From assembly GCA_017535315.1 (NCBI GenBank), contig JAFXUD010000042.1:36977-100976 (forward strand): a stretch of DNA of 64,000 nt, given 5' to 3'. Below, one piece after another: positions 33,975 to 41,801 of the stretch. The notes under the pieces are model-generated. The model did not search any database. It was not told the DNA's origin and saw only the letters and a program-made list of their open reading frames with translations. Numbering within the stretch: the stretch's first letter is position 1; each line of letters begins with the position of its first letter. The translations under genes and the position numbers were made by a program. This DNA is from Victivallales bacterium (lineage in GTDB: Bacteria; Verrucomicrobiota; Lentisphaeria; Oligosphaerales; Oligosphaeraceae).

Positions 33975-34436
33975 ATGGAAGAAGACTCACCCTGCATGAA
34001 CGCCATTGCGGAGCTTCGTGCTGCGCTTATTTGTCTGGATGCAGGCGAGAACCTGTCCCATTTTGTGGAGGGACACGGCCTCCAGAGCCAGGTATTCAGA
34101 TTCAGCTGGAGTGAACCGACGCTCAGCATCGACTTGGAGCTGCCCTACGCGTGCGTACTTGAAGATGCAGAAGAGCAAGCTGCGGACAATGAGGAAATTG
34201 CCGCCTCTATCCGCATGGCGATTCTGCTGATGGTTGCAGCGGGAAACGGGACACTTCTGCAGGATGGCGAGGGGAGGCTTGCCGTCTTCCATGACGACGA
34301 TACCCTCGGCTGGGCAGTCTATGATTCGGATGGCTATCTTCTCGATGACGCCGATGACTGGGACACGCTTGTGGCACGCCTTGAAAACGCAGTCCCAAGC
34401 GATGTCGAAAATGCGGTTTCCATCATCTGGCCATGA
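33975..34436 (+). CDS. Small acidic protein, candidate chaperone of the upstream kinase-like protein
   Basis: The 153-residue, strongly acidic protein is rich in D and E with few K and R. It has alternating helix and beta character, including ILLMVAAGNGTLLQDGEGRLAVFHDDDTLGWAVYDSDGYLL. Size, acidity and lack of signal or membrane segment match class I type III secretion chaperones (CesT/SycE type), which bind the N-terminus of a neighbouring effector. I do not see a decisive CesT signature, so this is inference from size, charge and position. AAAGGA precedes the ATG. Its stop overlaps, in ATGA fashion, an alternative start of the following methyltransferase. Confidence 0.55.
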   Translation: MEEDSPCMNAIAELRAALICLDAGENLSHFVEGHGLQSQVFRFSWSEPTLSIDLELPYACVLEDAEEQAADNEEIAASIRMAILLMVAAGNGTLLQDGEGRLAVFHDDDTLGWAVYDSDGYLLDDADDWDTLVARLENAVPSDVENAVSIIWP

Positions 34437-34456
34437 TTTTCTCCCGAGGAACCACA

Positions 34457-35218
34457 ATGGAATTCAGACGTATTTTTGACACGATACCTGAGCAGTTTGA
34501 TAAATATCGTGTTCATTATTCTCCTGCATTGTTTGCGCAGTTCATTGAAATGGCGCGGATAACGCAAGCCTCATCCGTTTTGGAACTAGGACCAGGCACG
34601 GGGCAGGCTACTGAGCCAGTCCTTGACACAGGGTGTGACTATCATGCCATCGAAATCGGCGACAACTTTTGCAAGGTTCTCCAACGCAAGTATGGTTCTC
34701 GCAAAAACTACACGCTGATTCATGATGATTTCATCACCCATGATTTCGGTGAAAAGCGCTTTGACGTCATCTATTCTGCCGCGACCATCCAGTGGATTCC
34801 CGAGGAGGTTGCCTTCTCCAAGACATTCGCCTTGCTCAAGCCAGGCGGCACGCTGGCGATGATGAAGCTGATTGGCGACTACAAGACACCAAACGAGGCC
34901 TTGTACAAGCGCATACAGCAAGTTTATGACACCTGGTACAAACCCGATAAGCCGTACACCATCGCATTCAAGTATGAGAACGCACTGAACTATGGCTACG
35001 TGGATTTCAAACGGCAGGACTTTTTCGGCCAACGCATCCTGACGACCGACGACTACATCGGCTACTGCGGGACGCACAGCGACCACCTGACCATCTCAGA
35101 ACCCTATAAAACCCCATTCTTCAATGGCTTGCGAGAAGCCGTGGATGCATTCGGCGGAAAGGTGGTCTTCAACGATACATATGTTCTAATGACCGTACGC
35201 AAACCGATTGATGCCTGA
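34457..35218 (+). CDS. Class I SAM-dependent methyltransferase
   Basis: The 253-residue protein has motif I VLELGPGTGQATEPVL, an acidic residue after beta-2 (AIEIGDNF) and a motif around FDVIYSAATIQWIPEE, followed by LLKPGGTLAMM. This is a UbiE/Methyltransf_11-type fold acting on an unknown small molecule. GAGGA is 6 bases before the ATG at 34457. An earlier in-frame ATG at 34433 overlaps the upstream stop but lacks spacing to a ribosome binding site. It may be co-transcribed with the two preceding genes. Confidence 0.85.
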   Translation: MEFRRIFDTIPEQFDKYRVHYSPALFAQFIEMARITQASSVLELGPGTGQATEPVLDTGCDYHAIEIGDNFCKVLQRKYGSRKNYTLIHDDFITHDFGEKRFDVIYSAATIQWIPEEVAFSKTFALLKPGGTLAMMKLIGDYKTPNEALYKRIQQVYDTWYKPDKPYTIAFKYENALNYGYVDFKRQDFFGQRILTTDDYIGYCGTHSDHLTISEPYKTPFFNGLREAVDAFGGKVVFNDTYVLMTVRKPIDA

Positions 35219-35272
35219 TAATTGGATACAAGGAATGCATGAAAGAAGCTGGTAAGACCTTCATGTTCAGCC

Positions 35273-37468
35273 CTATTTTAGGGCGGCATTAGTGTCGTGG
35301 GCAGGGGTGCCGAAGCGGAAGGAATAAATGTCCGCGTCTTTTAATTCGAAGTGCAGGATGACTTTGCGCCCAAGCAGGGGTTTTAGTTCAGGACCATTCT
35401 TCCAGGAGACGGCGAGGTCGAGTTCATCGCCAAAGATGGAAAGGGAGTCTTCCAGGGCATAGCCTGGGATGGGATTGTTCTGTTCGTCGCGGATTTCACA
35501 CCGTATTTCACCTAGGGCAGAGGTTGAGGCGTTCAGCAGAAGCATAACTTCACCCCAGTTTTCGGAGCCAATGCAGATGGGAACTTGATTCGGATTCAAT
35601 CGATTGAAGAGACGGAAAGCGTTGTCTCCTGACATATCATAATGAACTCCCCTGTCCTGACCGACTGTTAAAACCGCCTTCAATCCATGTGACGCCACAG
35701 TCTTCACTTCTGCTTCGGAAAGGACCCTTTTTACAACAGCCATCTCGTGGACTTCTCCCAGGAAAGGTTCGTTCTGTGTGTCTGTCGGGGGGTAGTCCTC
35801 GCCGAAGCGGACTGGTCCAACAGGAGTAACCAGATTTCCATAACCTGCTTGCCCACCTTCCGCAGCTAGTTTTCCATTGACATACAGCTTTATGATGCCG
35901 TTGTCATATGTCGCAACAACGGCTAATTTCCCCTGGCTGACAGCGTCCCAGTCGGGAAACTTCGAAGCAGGAACTGCGACCTCCATGCCATCGTACCAGA
36001 AGCGGAGCAAACCATATTGAGGCTTGAGCAGTCCTGCTTGGAAATCAAGGATGAATTTTCGTTCGCCAACCTTGTTTGGTCCGCCCGAATATGAGGAGAA
36101 GAGGCGACGGAATTTCCCTGGGTGTGCCTTGTCCACCGTGATGGCGAAACTGACTGCGGTTCCCAAGTCGCTTTCAACTGGCAGAGTGTAGGCACAAGGT
36201 TCGTCCACCTTCAGGACTGGTATTCCCTCATTTGTCACAATTTGAATGGGTTTCTGCTTGGGGGATACGTCCGTTGTTCCAGAAACGACGACTTCCAATG
36301 GTTTCATGGTGAAAGCACCCCCTGTCAGTGGGGCGTGAATGGAGACAAAGCCATCCTGTCGTATGGTCAGGCGTCTGAGTCGGTTTGGCGTGGGGCCATA
36401 ATAGCCTTCTGTGGAGTAGATCGTCAGAACGGGAGGAGTACCCTCCAGATCCGCTTTCGTCAGCACGACACCCAGCGCGCACATGTTGTTGCGGTTGACC
36501 CACCGCTCGTGCTGAATCCCTGGGCGAATGAAGGCCTCGTCCCAACGATGATAGTGGAGGGCATCACGACTGCTCATAAAGCCGCCATCCGAAACTCCTG
36601 GTATTCCGCCTGCGGTGCTTTTGTCGTAAATGCTGCTTCGGGTTCGATTGAATCGTTTAGGCAGACCGATATAGACGGAAGGGTTGTTCACATACGGGTG
36701 GATTCCATTGGTGTAGAGCTCAATATCTGGTGCTTCTGGTCCATAGTCAAGTCTTTCTGGTTTGGACCAATGGATGGCGTCCTCCGAGGTGTTGCGTTGG
36801 ATGCCGCGTGCATTGAACCCTTCTTTGACAGGGTAGAAGCACCTGGAATTGGCCACATAGCGGTTGTTGACGCTGTCGTAAAAGATGGTGTTCTGGGAGT
36901 CAAAAGCACCTTGGGTGAGAACGGGTTCTTCCTGCAATCTGGACCAGTGGATGCCATCGGGCGAGCAGTAAAGAAAGAGTCCTTTTTTCTGTCCTCCCAA
37001 TGCCTTGTATCGTTGTTCGGGGGGACAGGCTGGATTGGTATCATAGCAGGGTGAAAAGTTGTGTGCAACATCATCATCATTCATCAGGATAATGTTGTTT
37101 TCCTTTGAGCCGTTGAATTCATAGAGGCCGAGGTTGGGTTTCACCCAGTGGATGCCATCGTCGCTTTCCGCATAGCAGGTTACTTGATGGCGGTCATAGC
37201 CAGGGAGCTGGTATGCAGCACCACGATAGTACATACGATATTTTACCCCATCGTAGAGGACGGTATGGTAGCAGCAGACATTCCCCTCCCATGGAGCGTC
37301 ATGGACCATCACCACTTCGCGGAAATCGGGGTGGTGGAGCGTTAGTTTGGCTTCTCCGCTCATTTCATGGATGTGTTCCATGTCCCAGAGCAGTTCGGGA
37401 TACGCACATAAAGCAGTCATCATTGTACACATTGCGACGGGGCAGGCAAGTATTAGCCGTGTTTTCAT
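35273..37468 (-). CDS. Secreted beta-propeller plus LamG/concanavalin-like protein (glycosidase-like)
   Basis: The 731-residue protein has an N-terminal signal peptide (MKTRLILACPVAMCTMMTALCAYP). The first ~420 residues contain repeated D-G-I-H-W blocks (ESDDGIHWVKPNLGLYEFNG, CSPDGIHWSRLQEEPVL, TSEDAIHWSKPERL). These are typical of five-bladed propellers related to GH43/GH32 and mannoside phosphorylase folds. Residues ~440-600 look like a LamG/concanavalin-type lectin domain (VATYDNGIIKLYVNGKLAAEGG). A C-terminal beta domain follows. It probably binds or hydrolyses an extracytoplasmic glycan; the catalytic acids cannot be assigned. It is the last gene of a minus-strand operon, 23 bases after the Cof-type HAD gene. 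Confidence 0.72.
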   Translation of the reverse strand: MKTRLILACPVAMCTMMTALCAYPELLWDMEHIHEMSGEAKLTLHHPDFREVVMVHDAPWEGNVCCYHTVLYDGVKYRMYYRGAAYQLPGYDRHQVTCYAESDDGIHWVKPNLGLYEFNGSKENNIILMNDDDVAHNFSPCYDTNPACPPEQRYKALGGQKKGLFLYCSPDGIHWSRLQEEPVLTQGAFDSQNTIFYDSVNNRYVANSRCFYPVKEGFNARGIQRNTSEDAIHWSKPERLDYGPEAPDIELYTNGIHPYVNNPSVYIGLPKRFNRTRSSIYDKSTAGGIPGVSDGGFMSSRDALHYHRWDEAFIRPGIQHERWVNRNNMCALGVVLTKADLEGTPPVLTIYSTEGYYGPTPNRLRRLTIRQDGFVSIHAPLTGGAFTMKPLEVVVSGTTDVSPKQKPIQIVTNEGIPVLKVDEPCAYTLPVESDLGTAVSFAITVDKAHPGKFRRLFSSYSGGPNKVGERKFILDFQAGLLKPQYGLLRFWYDGMEVAVPASKFPDWDAVSQGKLAVVATYDNGIIKLYVNGKLAAEGGQAGYGNLVTPVGPVRFGEDYPPTDTQNEPFLGEVHEMAVVKRVLSEAEVKTVASHGLKAVLTVGQDRGVHYDMSGDNAFRLFNRLNPNQVPICIGSENWGEVMLLLNASTSALGEIRCEIRDEQNNPIPGYALEDSLSIFGDELDLAVSWKNGPELKPLLGRKVILHFELKDADIYSFRFGTPAHDTNAALK

Positions 37469-37491
37469 TTTTTAGTAAAAGTATTGTAACT

Positions 37492-38328
37492 TTAGAGGTA
37501 ATTGAAGACGGCCTCTGCGAAGCCCGCGTCATCACAACTGGCGACAACATGGGAAGCGGCCTGCTTTGCGGCAGGGGTGGCGTTGGCGACGGCGCAGCCG
37601 AGTCCGCAGCCAGACAACATGGCGGCATCGTTGTCGCCGTCGCCGATGGCGAGCACGTCATCGAGGTTGCAGCCGACGACATGGCAGAGGTCCTTGACGC
37701 CACCAAGCTTATCAATACCAGCCGCATTGAGTGTAAAGATACCAGCTTCTGTGTAGAAGCCGCCAAAGGAGAGGTTGGCTTTGGTGGCGGTGCGGCGCGC
37801 CTTTTCGACAGCGTCACGGAAGGCGGGGATGCGTGCATTCTCAACATAAAGAGTTATCTTGACGCAGGTCGGAAAAAGCGCACGAAGTTCTTTTTCGGGC
37901 AGTGGGATGGCATGTTCGTTGTGGATTTTCATAATGGCGACGGACATATCGTCGGGGGCTACTGCAAAGTAGTCCATGGGGGTGCCGACGACGGGGCAGA
38001 GTCCGTCCGCGCGGAAGGAGTCGTAGAAGTGGGCGGCAACCTCCTCGCCCAGAGGATGGAAGAGGATGACCTTTTCATCGCGCGGGTCGATAATGGTGGC
38101 GCCGTTGTCCGTGATTTGCGGTGTGGTCAGGCTGAGCTGTCCTACAATCTCCTTGATGCCGTGCCAATAGCGCCCTGTTGCGATGGCAAGCGGAATGCCA
38201 GCCTTCTTGATTGCCTTAAGTGCCTGGAGATTGCGTGGGGGAATCTGTTTGCTGCCGCCGACGAAGGTGAAGTCGATATCGGTGACGACTAGTTTACAGG
38301 AACCGCTGAAATGTCCGATATGGGGCAT
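37492..38328 (-). CDS. Cof-type HAD hydrolase with altered motif I
   Basis: The 278-residue HAD subfamily IIB protein has motif II IATGR, DNGATI and the C-terminal IGDGDNDAAMLSGCGLGCAVANATPAAK signature of Cof/YwpJ phosphatases. Motif I reads VTDIDFTFVGG instead of DxDGTL. The nucleophile and acid/base aspartates are kept, but the usual Gly is Phe. It is probably a sugar-phosphate or flavin-type phosphatase. Two starts are possible: the ATG at 38326-38328 used here, or an in-frame TTG at 38338-38340 that overlaps the MgtC-family stop codon. Confidence 0.85.
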   Translation of the reverse strand: MPHIGHFSGSCKLVVTDIDFTFVGGSKQIPPRNLQALKAIKKAGIPLAIATGRYWHGIKEIVGQLSLTTPQITDNGATIIDPRDEKVILFHPLGEEVAAHFYDSFRADGLCPVVGTPMDYFAVAPDDMSVAIMKIHNEHAIPLPEKELRALFPTCVKITLYVENARIPAFRDAVEKARRTATKANLSFGGFYTEAGIFTLNAAGIDKLGGVKDLCHVVGCNLDDVLAIGDGDNDAAMLSGCGLGCAVANATPAAKQAASHVVASCDDAGFAEAVFNYL

Positions 38329-38336
38329 GGCAATGG

Positions 38337-39095
38337 TCAAATCTCTTCAATGAACTGCACGTAATCCAAGGCGGAGAGTGCCTCGATGATTTCGGCATGG
38401 GACTGTTTCTTGAGTTTGGTACCCTTGATGAGTTGGAGGGTATAGACTCCCAGGCCTGAATTGGCGTAGGCAGGGTTATACTCAATCTCCTCGATTTTGA
38501 GTCCGAATTCACGCAGGGTGGAGATGAAGAGTTGTAGTTTGTCCCGTGACTGGAGTTCCACGTGTATCTCGAAGAGGCTGGAGTGTCCTTTGATCCAGCG
38601 TTCCAGGGCAGGGAAGAGGCCGACGCAGAGGCTCATGGCGAGGAAACCGATGGCGGCGGTATCGTAGAGACCAAACCCGATGCAGAGGGAGATGATGCCA
38701 GTCGCCCAGAGCGAGACAGTGGTGGTGAGACCCTTCAGTTGGCTTTTTGAACTGAACAGGATGGAGTTGCTGCTGATGATCGCCTGGCTGATGATGGAAG
38801 CCGCCGAAATGAGTGGAAGCCTGTAAAATAAATAACTCATGGAGGAGGCTTTTGGGGGTGCCATTGCAATCATGTAGCGGTCGCACATGGCGGCGAACAC
38901 GGCTCCAAGAGCTACGATGATAAAGGTGCGAAGACCTGCAGGATGGCGCTTTCTGGCACGCTCTGAGCCAATGATAGAGGCAAAAACAAAGGCTACAAGT
39001 ATCCTGAAAAGGATGGATGCAGGGTGAAGGGGCTGTTGCGACCAGTCGCCCAACAGCTTTGAGATGAATCCGTATGTTTCCATGGTTGGGTCCAT
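38337..39095 (-). CDS. MgtC/SapB-family membrane protein
   Basis: The 252-residue protein has several membrane helices in the N-terminal ~165 residues. It has the family signature IIGSERARKRHPAGLRTFIIVALGA near residue 41. A soluble C-terminal ACT-like domain covers about residues 175-252. MgtC proteins modulate membrane bioenergetics under low Mg2+ and in virulence, but the precise activity is unclear. AGGAGG is 8 bases before the ATG at 39093-39095. It is 5 bases downstream of the antiporter gene. Confidence 0.86.
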   Translation of the reverse strand: MDPTMETYGFISKLLGDWSQQPLHPASILFRILVAFVFASIIGSERARKRHPAGLRTFIIVALGAVFAAMCDRYMIAMAPPKASSMSYLFYRLPLISAASIISQAIISSNSILFSSKSQLKGLTTTVSLWATGIISLCIGFGLYDTAAIGFLAMSLCVGLFPALERWIKGHSSLFEIHVELQSRDKLQLFISTLREFGLKIEEIEYNPAYANSGLGVYTLQLIKGTKLKKQSHAEIIEALSALDYVQFIEEI

Positions 39096-39100
39096 AGTGT

Positions 39101-40594
39101 TTACCTCCTGTTTCTCATGGGTCTGTGGCGGCGCAGATAGTCATACGCGCTCATGGTTTCTTCGGTTTCGTCAGCTGCCTGGTTGAAGGCGAGTTCCTCG
39201 GCGGAGCGTGAGTATTCCTTCTGCTCCAGTTCGTTCTGTATTTCCTGCAGTCTCTCCTTGAGGGTGCTGACATCGCTTCGCAATGGGGTTGGCTCGGTGG
39301 CGTCTGTCGTGGGTGGTTCGGTTGTTTCGGATGGCTCTGCTGCCGTTTTATTCAGGGGGTCTGGTGAGGAACCGTAGGAGTGTGAGAGATAGAGGGAGAG
39401 CTTGGCACAGGCGGGGCCAACCAGCTCGTAGAGGATACTGGATGAGAGGATGATGGTCTGCAGGTTGGCTCCTGTTTCACCTCCGAGAAGGCGTGCACCC
39501 AGTGCAGCCAGTCCAATGGAGACACCCGCCTGGGGGATCAGGGCAAGTCCCAGGAAGTTGCGCTGCTCCTTGGTGGAGTTGCACAAGAGACAACCAGAGA
39601 AGGCTCCAAGATACTTGCCGACGATGCGCACGATGAAGTAGAGCACACCGATGAGCAGAAGAGGCGTGTTGGCGACGGCGCTCTTGATGTCCAGCAGGGT
39701 GTTGAGGCGGAATTCGATGCCTGACTTGACAAAGAAAAGCAGCAGGATAGGCGGCGAGAAATAGTTGAGCTGCTTGAAGAGGCGCTCGTCCTCAGTGGTG
39801 TTGATATAGACCATGCCGATGGTCATACAGCCCAAAAGAGGAGAGACGCCGATGGCGGCGCCGAGCCCACAGATGGCGAAGAGGATGGCGATGGCGACAA
39901 TCAGGCGGTTGTCTGTGCCATGGTGTGCCATGCGGAACTTCAAGAGGAGCCCAAGTAGGGCTCCCACCGCAACCATCACAATGTTCAGCAGGAATGGCTT
40001 GACGATGTCTCCGATGCTGAAGCTGCCGCCCAGGGAAGCAATGGCAACCGAAACGGCGATGGAGAAGGCGACAAGGCTGACCACGTCGTCCAGCGCAACC
40101 ACGGAGAGGAGCGTGTTGACGAAGTCGCCCTTGGCGCCAGTCTGGCGGATGGTCATCAGAGTGGAGGCAGGAGCCGTTGCGGAAGCCAGAGCCGCCAGGA
40201 TGATGGAGAAAGGCAGCCCTAAATGCAGGATAAAATAGGTTAGGATGAAGATGAGTACCGAGGCAACAAGGGACTCGAATAGGGTTATCAGAATGACCTT
40301 TGTGCCATTGCTGCGGAGGGTGCTCATTTTGAAGAATTCACCTGCGGAGAAAGCAATGAAGGCCAGCGCGATGTCAGGGATGAAGTCCATTCCCTTTACG
40401 ACGCTCTGCGGCACGAGATTGGTGCAGAATGGCCCAAGAAATACACCTGTCAGGATGTATGCCGTGACATTCGGCAGCCTGAGCATCCCTGTGAAGCGTG
40501 TGACGAACACGCCTACAGCCAGCATGATTCCAATCGCGATAATCACGACGGATACTGGGGAGACCGCATTCAGTTGTTCATAGAGAAGTTCCAT
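39101..40594 (-). CDS. CPA2-type Na+(K+)/H+ antiporter
   Basis: The 497-residue protein has about twelve hydrophobic segments and the CPA2/KefB pattern, including PNVTAYILTGVFLGP early on. A central ALASATAPASTLMTIRQTGAKG region marks the discontinuous helix. The C-terminal ~90 residues are soluble, rich in P, T and E, and end in a coiled-coil-like stretch (LKERLQEIQNELEQKEYSRSAEELA). No TrkA-N domain is fused. It exchanges monovalent cations for protons. The start MELLYEQLN (ATG 40592-40594) is chosen over a TTG twelve codons upstream, although neither has a clear ribosome binding site. Confidence 0.87.
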   Translation of the reverse strand: MELLYEQLNAVSPVSVVIIAIGIMLAVGVFVTRFTGMLRLPNVTAYILTGVFLGPFCTNLVPQSVVKGMDFIPDIALAFIAFSAGEFFKMSTLRSNGTKVILITLFESLVASVLIFILTYFILHLGLPFSIILAALASATAPASTLMTIRQTGAKGDFVNTLLSVVALDDVVSLVAFSIAVSVAIASLGGSFSIGDIVKPFLLNIVMVAVGALLGLLLKFRMAHHGTDNRLIVAIAILFAICGLGAAIGVSPLLGCMTIGMVYINTTEDERLFKQLNYFSPPILLLFFVKSGIEFRLNTLLDIKSAVANTPLLLIGVLYFIVRIVGKYLGAFSGCLLCNSTKEQRNFLGLALIPQAGVSIGLAALGARLLGGETGANLQTIILSSSILYELVGPACAKLSLYLSHSYGSSPDPLNKTAAEPSETTEPPTTDATEPTPLRSDVSTLKERLQEIQNELEQKEYSRSAEELAFNQAADETEETMSAYDYLRRHRPMRNRR

Positions 40595-40642
40595 TATGTA
40601 GGTTTGAAGATGGAAATAATTGAAGGACAAGGGCAGAGCCGT

Positions 40643-41473
40643 TCATTTTCTAGAACGTTCTAGCCTCCTTTGATATTTTGAATTGGCAAAAAGTTTTTTT
40701 TCAACGGCTTCAAATAAGGTTTGCGAGGTGAAAAGGTTATGGTGGGCATTTGAGAGATAGAGTTCCTCATAGCCTTTCCGTTGTTCGGCTGTGAAGTCGA
40801 AGAAGCGGAAGAAGTTGACGAAATCATCGGGTATTCTGAACTTTTGGGTGAAGCGTGAGACCTTTCTGCAGGTTGCCACGTCAATCCAGACGGTTTCAAG
40901 TGAGTCGTCCTTGCGCCTGTAGAGGAAGTTGGCAGGAGTCGAACCACGGTGGATCCAACCGTGGTCGTGCATCTTCGCTAGGTTGGCGAAAACCTGTTGG
41001 ATGAAGGCATCGCGGAAGGCGGGGTTGGACGCATGTTGGCCACTGTCACAGAAATCGCGTCCATCGCTTGTGTTTTGGACATATTCCGTCACCAGGAAGC
41101 CGCCTTTGAGGATGAAGAAGGAGCGTGTATCCCCAGCAGCCAGCAGTCTTGCCATCGGGAGGCCAATATCCAGCAGTTGTTGGTAGTTCAATGCTTCTCT
41201 CGCCAGCGGCGAGAGGCGGTAAATGCAACGGAACCAGTCCTTGACCATGCGGTAGGACTTATAGACGATGATACGTCTAGAGGGCGTATGAACTTTCAGT
41301 ACGAATTTCTGCGATGTTTGCCAGATTTTCTCAGATGAGCCATTCTCCAGAAGCGCATCACTTGTCTGAAGGGCTGCGAACTCCTCTGCGAAATCAGAGT
41401 ACACCCATCGCCAGGAGGAAGACTGCCTGAGCATGGAGGCGCTGAACGCCGTGCTGATGTACTCTTTGGTCAT
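40643..41473 (-). CDS. WaaP/Kdo-kinase-like lipopolysaccharide kinase-family protein
   Basis: The 276-residue protein has a protein-kinase-like fold of the LPS-kinase group. There is a Lys in VYKSYRM, the segment GGFLVTEYVQNT as hinge, a catalytic-loop-like MHDHGWIHRGSTPANFLYR, and VWIDVAT as the metal-binding Asp. The loop reads HRGSxPANF where HRDLxxxN is usual, so the catalytic Asp is replaced by Gly. That would make it either a divergent kinase or a pseudokinase. It may modify lipid A core or another envelope lipid. First gene of the five-gene operon to 35273; a terminator-like element lies in its leader. Confidence 0.74.
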   Translation of the reverse strand: MTKEYISTAFSASMLRQSSSWRWVYSDFAEEFAALQTSDALLENGSSEKIWQTSQKFVLKVHTPSRRIIVYKSYRMVKDWFRCIYRLSPLAREALNYQQLLDIGLPMARLLAAGDTRSFFILKGGFLVTEYVQNTSDGRDFCDSGQHASNPAFRDAFIQQVFANLAKMHDHGWIHRGSTPANFLYRRKDDSLETVWIDVATCRKVSRFTQKFRIPDDFVNFFRFFDFTAEQRKGYEELYLSNAHHNLFTSQTLFEAVEKKLFANSKYQRRLERSRK

Positions 41474-41533
41474 TTTTTTGCGATGATTATGCTTGATAGT
41501 CTAGATAGTCTAGATCATCTAGGCTGATAGTTT

Positions 41534-41573
41534 AAAAAAAACACTTGCGTGGAAACAGCGGTTCCCACGCAAG
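41534..41573 (-). terminator. Intrinsic terminator in the leader of the WaaP-antiporter operon (candidate attenuator)
   Basis: On the minus strand CTTGCGTGG (from 41573 down) pairs perfectly with CCACGCAAG (ending at 41544), then TG and eight Ts follow (41534-41541). No minus-strand gene lies upstream, so it would cut a short transcript from the promoter at 41616-41643, 61 bases before the WaaP-like start. Confidence 0.65.
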
Positions 41574-41615
41574 CGACGGTCCTTGTGATAGGAGGACAAT
41601 ACTTCATCTGAAAAC

Positions 41616-41643
41616 AATATAATCGGCTTTGGTATTTGTTCAA
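41616..41643 (-). promoter_or_regulatory. Promoter of the WaaP-antiporter operon or of a small RNA
   Basis: On the minus strand TTGAAC (41638-41643), a 16-base spacer and TATATT (41616-41621) lie about 45 bases upstream of the terminator hairpin. The predicted transcript to the terminator is roughly 75-80 nt. Confidence 0.5.
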
Positions 41644-41703
41644 ATGGTTTTTCAACGCATTTTTGACCTTGGTACGGATAGCGATGATTGTAGGTGTTTT
41701 GGT

Positions 41704-41731
41704 TTGCTTTTTTCTCTTGCCGCTATATACT
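41704..41731 (+). promoter_or_regulatory. Likely promoter of the SPFH gene pair
   Basis: TTGCTT (41704-41709), a 16-base spacer and TATACT (41726-41731) lie in the AT-rich gap 41474-41801, about 70 bases before the first SPFH start. The rest of the gap holds only the minus-strand promoter and terminator described separately. Confidence 0.45.
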
Positions 41732-41801
41732 ATAGTTCCAAAAATATGAATAGGTCATAAAAGGTCAATAACAGAAGATGCCGATGTTTAGGAGGTATGG
41801 C

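Noticed and set aside
37213..38292. 359-residue plus-strand open frame opposite the secreted propeller and HAD genes
   Set aside because: It spans two real minus-strand genes and their junction, with no start signal or domain.
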